The notes beneath the pieces were generated by a model. The model did not search any database and was not told the origin of the DNA. It saw nothing but the letters and a program-made list of their open reading frames with translations. A DNA stretch of 64,000 bases from assembly GCF_004614165.1 (NCBI RefSeq), contig NZ_SPVG01000072.1:62001-126000 (forward strand). The letters are read 5' to 3'. The DNA comes from Duganella callida. Lineage in GTDB: Bacteria > Pseudomonadota > Gammaproteobacteria > Burkholderiales > Burkholderiaceae_D. This document shows positions 60,828 through 64,000 of the stretch, in pieces. Positions within the stretch are counted from its first letter, which is position 1. Each line of letters begins with the position of its first letter. The position numbers and the translations under genes are program-made.

Positions 60828-63800
60828 ATGAGTAACCAAAACGGTATGTATCGTTCGGTATTATTCCTTGATGCTGGTGTGGCCGATGCCGCGGCACTGG
60901 CAGAGGGTGTTGCGGACGATGTGTTGGTCGTGAAACTGGTTTCATGGCGCAACGGCGTCGAGCAGATCGCCAGCGTGTTGCGCCAGTATCAGGACCTGGA
61001 CAGCGTCCAGATCGTCTCGCACGGCGCCGCCGGCCAGATCCAGCTCGGCACCTCGGTGCTGGACCGCGCCCACCTGGCCGATTACCAGGAAGCGCTGCAG
61101 GAATGGGGCGCGGCGCTGCGCCCCGGCGGCGATCTGCTGCTGTATGGCTGCGATGTCGCGGCCGGCGACGCGGGCCAGGCCTTCATCGACGGCCTGGCGC
61201 AGGCCACCGGTGCCGATGTGGCCGCTTCGACCGATGCCACCGGCAGCAGCGCGCTGGGCGCCAACTGGGACCTGGAGCGCAGCACCGGCAGCATCGACAG
61301 CGCCGCCGTGCTGAGCGCCCAGGCCGAACAGGATTACGCCCACACGCTGAACCTGGCCAACAACGGCGCCAACGGCACCATCACCTTCAACACCAATGCC
61401 GACGTCACGCTGCTCAACGCCACCGGCCTCGGTCCGGCCGGCGTGGTCCACGTCGACAACATCCTGAACCTCGGCTTCGACCTGTACGCGCAAAGTTCGA
61501 ACGGCGGCGGCGTCACGGTGGTCAACGCCAACGGCAACAGCCTGATCGGCCTGCCGCTGACCGACGACCGCCTGACCGTCAACGGTTCGCTGCTGTCGCC
61601 GGTCACCTATGTCGACCTGCGCGCCAACAGCGGCGTGTTCGACATGGTCAGCGTCAACCTCGGCAGCGGCAGCCTGGTCGGCAACCTGCTGGGCACCGTG
61701 ATCTTCACCGTCTACGCGCTGGACGCCAACTACCAGCCGACCGGCGTCGGCGTTTCGCTGACCAGTCTGGTGGTCAACCAGTACGGCCTGCTGAACTTCG
61801 CCTCGATGGCCGACTTCAAGGGCATCTACGGCATCCGCATCGTCAACCCGTTGGGCTTCGAGGTGGCGATCGACGACCTGCAGGTGGCCAATGCGCGCGC
61901 CGCCAACACCATCACCTCGGCCGCCTACAACGCCGGCACCGGCGTGCTGAGCCTGAACGCCACCGGCATCCGCGCCGGCGACGCCATCGACCCGACCAAG
62001 TTGACCATCACCGGCGCCAACGGCGCCAGCTACACGCTGACCTCGCCGGTGGTGAGCGCCAGCAGCAGCACCGCCGCCAGCATCACGCTCAACGCGGCCG
62101 ACAAGCTGGCCATCAACGGCCTGCTCAACAACAACGGTAGCGCCAGTGTCGACGGCACCAGTTTCAACGTGGCGGCCGCCGCCAACTGGGACAGCAATCT
62201 GAGCAACGGCGTCGACCTGAGCGGCAATCCCATCACGGTCAGCAACGTGCAACTGCCGACCATCAGCGCGGCCAGCTTCAATGCCGCCACCGGCGTGCTG
62301 ACCGTCACCGGCAGCAACCTGGTGGGCGTGGTCGGCGCCGCCAACGACATCACGGTGGCCAAGCTGACGCTGAAAGGCGAGGGCGGCGCCACGCGCACCC
62401 TGACCACCAGCGGCAACGTGGAGGTGTTGAGTTCGACCTCGTTCGCCGTCACGCTGAGCGGCGCCGACGCCAGCGCGGTGGCGGCGCTGCTGAACAAGAA
62501 CGGCGCCATCTCGGCCGGCGGCACCAGCTACGTGCTGTCGGCCGCCGACGACTGGAACAGCGCGATCGGCAACACCAACACGGCGGTCGGCGGCGTCAGC
62601 GTGGTGGTCAGCAATGCGGTCAACAGCGCGCCCACCATCACCGGCGCGGCCGCCGCCAATGTCAACGACAACGCCACCATCCAGCCGTTCGGCGGCGTCA
62701 CCGTGGCCGACGTCAACGGCGACAACGTCAGCCTGACCATCAGCTTCAACGCCGCCAACGGCACGCTGAGCGGCGCCGGCCTGGCGGGCGGCAACGGCAG
62801 CTACACCCTGAGCGCCAGCTCGCCGGCGGCGCTGACGGCGCAGCTGAAGGCGCTGGTGTTCACGCCGACCGCCAACCAGGCCGCGGTCGGCGTCGGCGTC
62901 AACACCACCTTCACGCTGACCGCCACCGACAGCAACGGCGCCGCCAGCGCGGCCAACAGCGCCACCGTGATCACCGCCACCTCGGTCAACGATGCGCCGG
63001 TGCTGAGCGGCGTCGCGGCCGGCCAGAGCATGACGGCCGGCGGCACCCTGCGTCCGTTCGCCAGTGTCACGCTGAGCGATCCGGACGTGGGCGCCACCGT
63101 GATCGTGACGGTGACGCCGGACAGCGCGTCCAAGGGCGCGTTCACGGCCGCCTCGCTGGCGGCGTCCGGCTTCGTCACCACCGACGGCGGCGTCAGCTAT
63201 ACCATGGCGGCCTCGGCGCCGTCAGCCGCCCAGGCCGCGCTGCAGGCGCTGGTGTACAAGAGCACCACGGGGCTGAACGCCACCACCACCTTCACCGTCA
63301 CCATGAACGACGGCAGCGTGATCGTCACCAACAATGCCACCACGGTGGTGTCGGCGGCGCCGAGCAGCACCACGGCGCTGACGGTGGCGTTCTCCCACGA
63401 CAGCGGCATCAGCAACAGCGACCTGATCACCAACGTCGCCGGCCAGACCATTTCCGGCACGCTCAGCGGCAACCTGGCCGGCGGCGAATCGGTGCAGGTA
63501 TCGCTGGACAATGGCGCCACCTGGACCAACGCCACGGCCAGCGTGGGCGCCAGCACCTGGTCGCTGGCCAATCAGACCCTGAGCGGCAGCGGCACGCTGC
63601 AGGTGCGCGTCACCAATCCGGGCGGCAGCAGCACCCCGCTCAGCGCCAGCTACGTGCTGGACACCACCGCGCCCACCACCACCAATGGCAGCGTGGCGTT
63701 CTCCGCCGACACCGGCGCCAGCGGCACCGACCTGATCACGAAGACGGCGGCGCAGACCATCAGCGGCACGCTGGGCGCCAATCTGGCGGCCGGCGAGCAT

Positions 63801-64000
63801 GTGGAAGTCTCGCTCAACAATGGCGCCAGCTGGGCGGTGGCCAGCGCCACCGGCGCCAACAGCTGGCAACTGGCCGGCCAGACCCTCGCCGGCAGCAACA
63901 CCCTGCAGGTGCGCGTGGTGGATGCGGCCGGCAACGCCGGTCCGGTCAGCAGTAACGCCTATGTGCTGGATACCGCCGCGCCGACCGCCGCGCTGAGCAT
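60828..64000 (+). CDS. Large DUF4347 repeat protein, probable secreted adhesin (partial)
   Basis: Open frame from ATG 60828 (GGAG upstream) to the right edge, at least 1057 codons and no stop seen. Residues about 10-175 are a DUF4347 domain (QIVSHGAAGQIQLGTSVL, LLLYGCDVAAGDAGQAFI, GADVAASTDATGS). The rest is Gly/Asn/Thr-rich with few charges and no Cys in what follows the first domain. It includes cadherin-like units (SVNDAPVLSGVA) and two Ig-like repeats of about 103 residues beginning at 63384 and 63693. No Sec signal is present, which fits type I secretion, whose signal would be at the unseen C-terminus. Confidence 0.88.
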   Translation, partial: MSNQNGMYRSVLFLDAGVADAAALAEGVADDVLVVKLVSWRNGVEQIASVLRQYQDLDSVQIVSHGAAGQIQLGTSVLDRAHLADYQEALQEWGAALRPGGDLLLYGCDVAAGDAGQAFIDGLAQATGADVAASTDATGSSALGANWDLERSTGSIDSAAVLSAQAEQDYAHTLNLANNGANGTITFNTNADVTLLNATGLGPAGVVHVDNILNLGFDLYAQSSNGGGVTVVNANGNSLIGLPLTDDRLTVNGSLLSPVTYVDLRANSGVFDMVSVNLGSGSLVGNLLGTVIFTVYALDANYQPTGVGVSLTSLVVNQYGLLNFASMADFKGIYGIRIVNPLGFEVAIDDLQVANARAANTITSAAYNAGTGVLSLNATGIRAGDAIDPTKLTITGANGASYTLTSPVVSASSSTAASITLNAADKLAINGLLNNNGSASVDGTSFNVAAAANWDSNLSNGVDLSGNPITVSNVQLPTISAASFNAATGVLTVTGSNLVGVVGAANDITVAKLTLKGEGGATRTLTTSGNVEVLSSTSFAVTLSGADASAVAALLNKNGAISAGGTSYVLSAADDWNSAIGNTNTAVGGVSVVVSNAVNSAPTITGAAAANVNDNATIQPFGGVTVADVNGDNVSLTISFNAANGTLSGAGLAGGNGSYTLSASSPAALTAQLKALVFTPTANQAAVGVGVNTTFTLTATDSNGAASAANSATVITATSVNDAPVLSGVAAGQSMTAGGTLRPFASVTLSDPDVGATVIVTVTPDSASKGAFTAASLAASGFVTTDGGVSYTMAASAPSAAQAALQALVYKSTTGLNATTTFTVTMNDGSVIVTNNATTVVSAAPSSTTALTVAFSHDSGISNSDLITNVAGQTISGTLSGNLAGGESVQVSLDNGATWTNATASVGASTWSLANQTLSGSGTLQVRVTNPGGSSTPLSASYVLDTTAPTTTNGSVAFSADTGASGTDLITKTAAQTISGTLGANLAAGEHVEVSLNNGASWAVASATGANSWQLAGQTLAGSNTLQVRVVDAAGNAGPVSSNAYVLDTAAPTAALS

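Noticed and set aside
60828-64000. Repeats in the adhesin gene as a CRISPR array
   Set aside because: The units are in-frame coding repeats of 309 bases without short identical repeats or spacers.

Overview
The window is a high-GC chromosomal stretch, almost fully coding, whose gene content points to a betaproteobacterium of the Oxalobacteraceae (Duganella/Massilia/Janthinobacterium type). This rests on the block argB, HAD nucleotidase, slmA; on two polyhydroxyalkanoate-depolymerase-like esterases; on a Liv-type ABC cluster flanked by acyl-CoA ligases; and on a DUF4347 surface protein. The family assignment is inference from gene families and order. No insertion sequence, prophage, CRISPR array or rRNA is visible. 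There is one tRNA (Thr-GGT). No gene-free stretch exceeds 300 bases; the longest, 60579-60827 and 53024-53238, hold inverted or direct repeats.

Layout. 1-4020: a partial secreted PHA depolymerase, a Cys glutathione peroxidase, a limonene-epoxide-hydrolase-like protein, a rhodanese, a GlxA-type regulator and a DUF1428 protein. 4017-9191: the leftward set HAD nucleotidase, slmA, pabB-pabC fusion; a TraB/GumN protein; tRNA-Thr; argB. 9312-15387: small zinc-ribbon-like proteins, a ribbon-helix-helix regulator paired with a PHB-depolymerase-family esterase, an MBL hydrolase, a nitronate monooxygenase, a TPR protein and hpt. 15431-24371: a tightly overlapping leftward operon of two acyl-CoA ligases and a five-component Liv-type ABC importer, with a divergent Crp/Fnr regulator. 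24396-37025: a LysR/SDR pair, a higA antitoxin with only a remnant of its higB toxin, an M24B aminopeptidase, MgtC-like, DUF924 and DUF2520 genes, AlkB, an outer-membrane barrel, a B12-binding radical SAM protein, a LysR gene and a frameshifted alpha/beta hydrolase. 37167-44850: ettA, a CocE/NonD hydrolase, rarD, kup and a double-FKBP lipoprotein, with an 89-bp perfect palindrome between rarD and kup.

44895-52057 holds a MacAB-like efflux set (adaptor, ATPase, FtsX-type permease) transcribed away from an NtrC-type response regulator and histidine kinase. The region between them has a near-perfect sigma-54 promoter and two tandem upstream repeats, so it reads as a self-contained, signal-controlled export module. 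52041-60578: a GNAT, ohr, an SDR/LysR pair, a Fur-box-preceded PepSY-flavodoxin-reductase fusion, an HDAC-family deacetylase and gshA. From 60828 to the right edge runs the start of a large DUF4347 repeat protein, open for at least 1057 codons.

No gene set here looks wholly new. The best leads are the sigma-54 efflux module, the 89-bp palindrome and the related short dispersed repeat, the decayed higBA pair, the importer flanked by ligases, and the giant adhesin at the edge.
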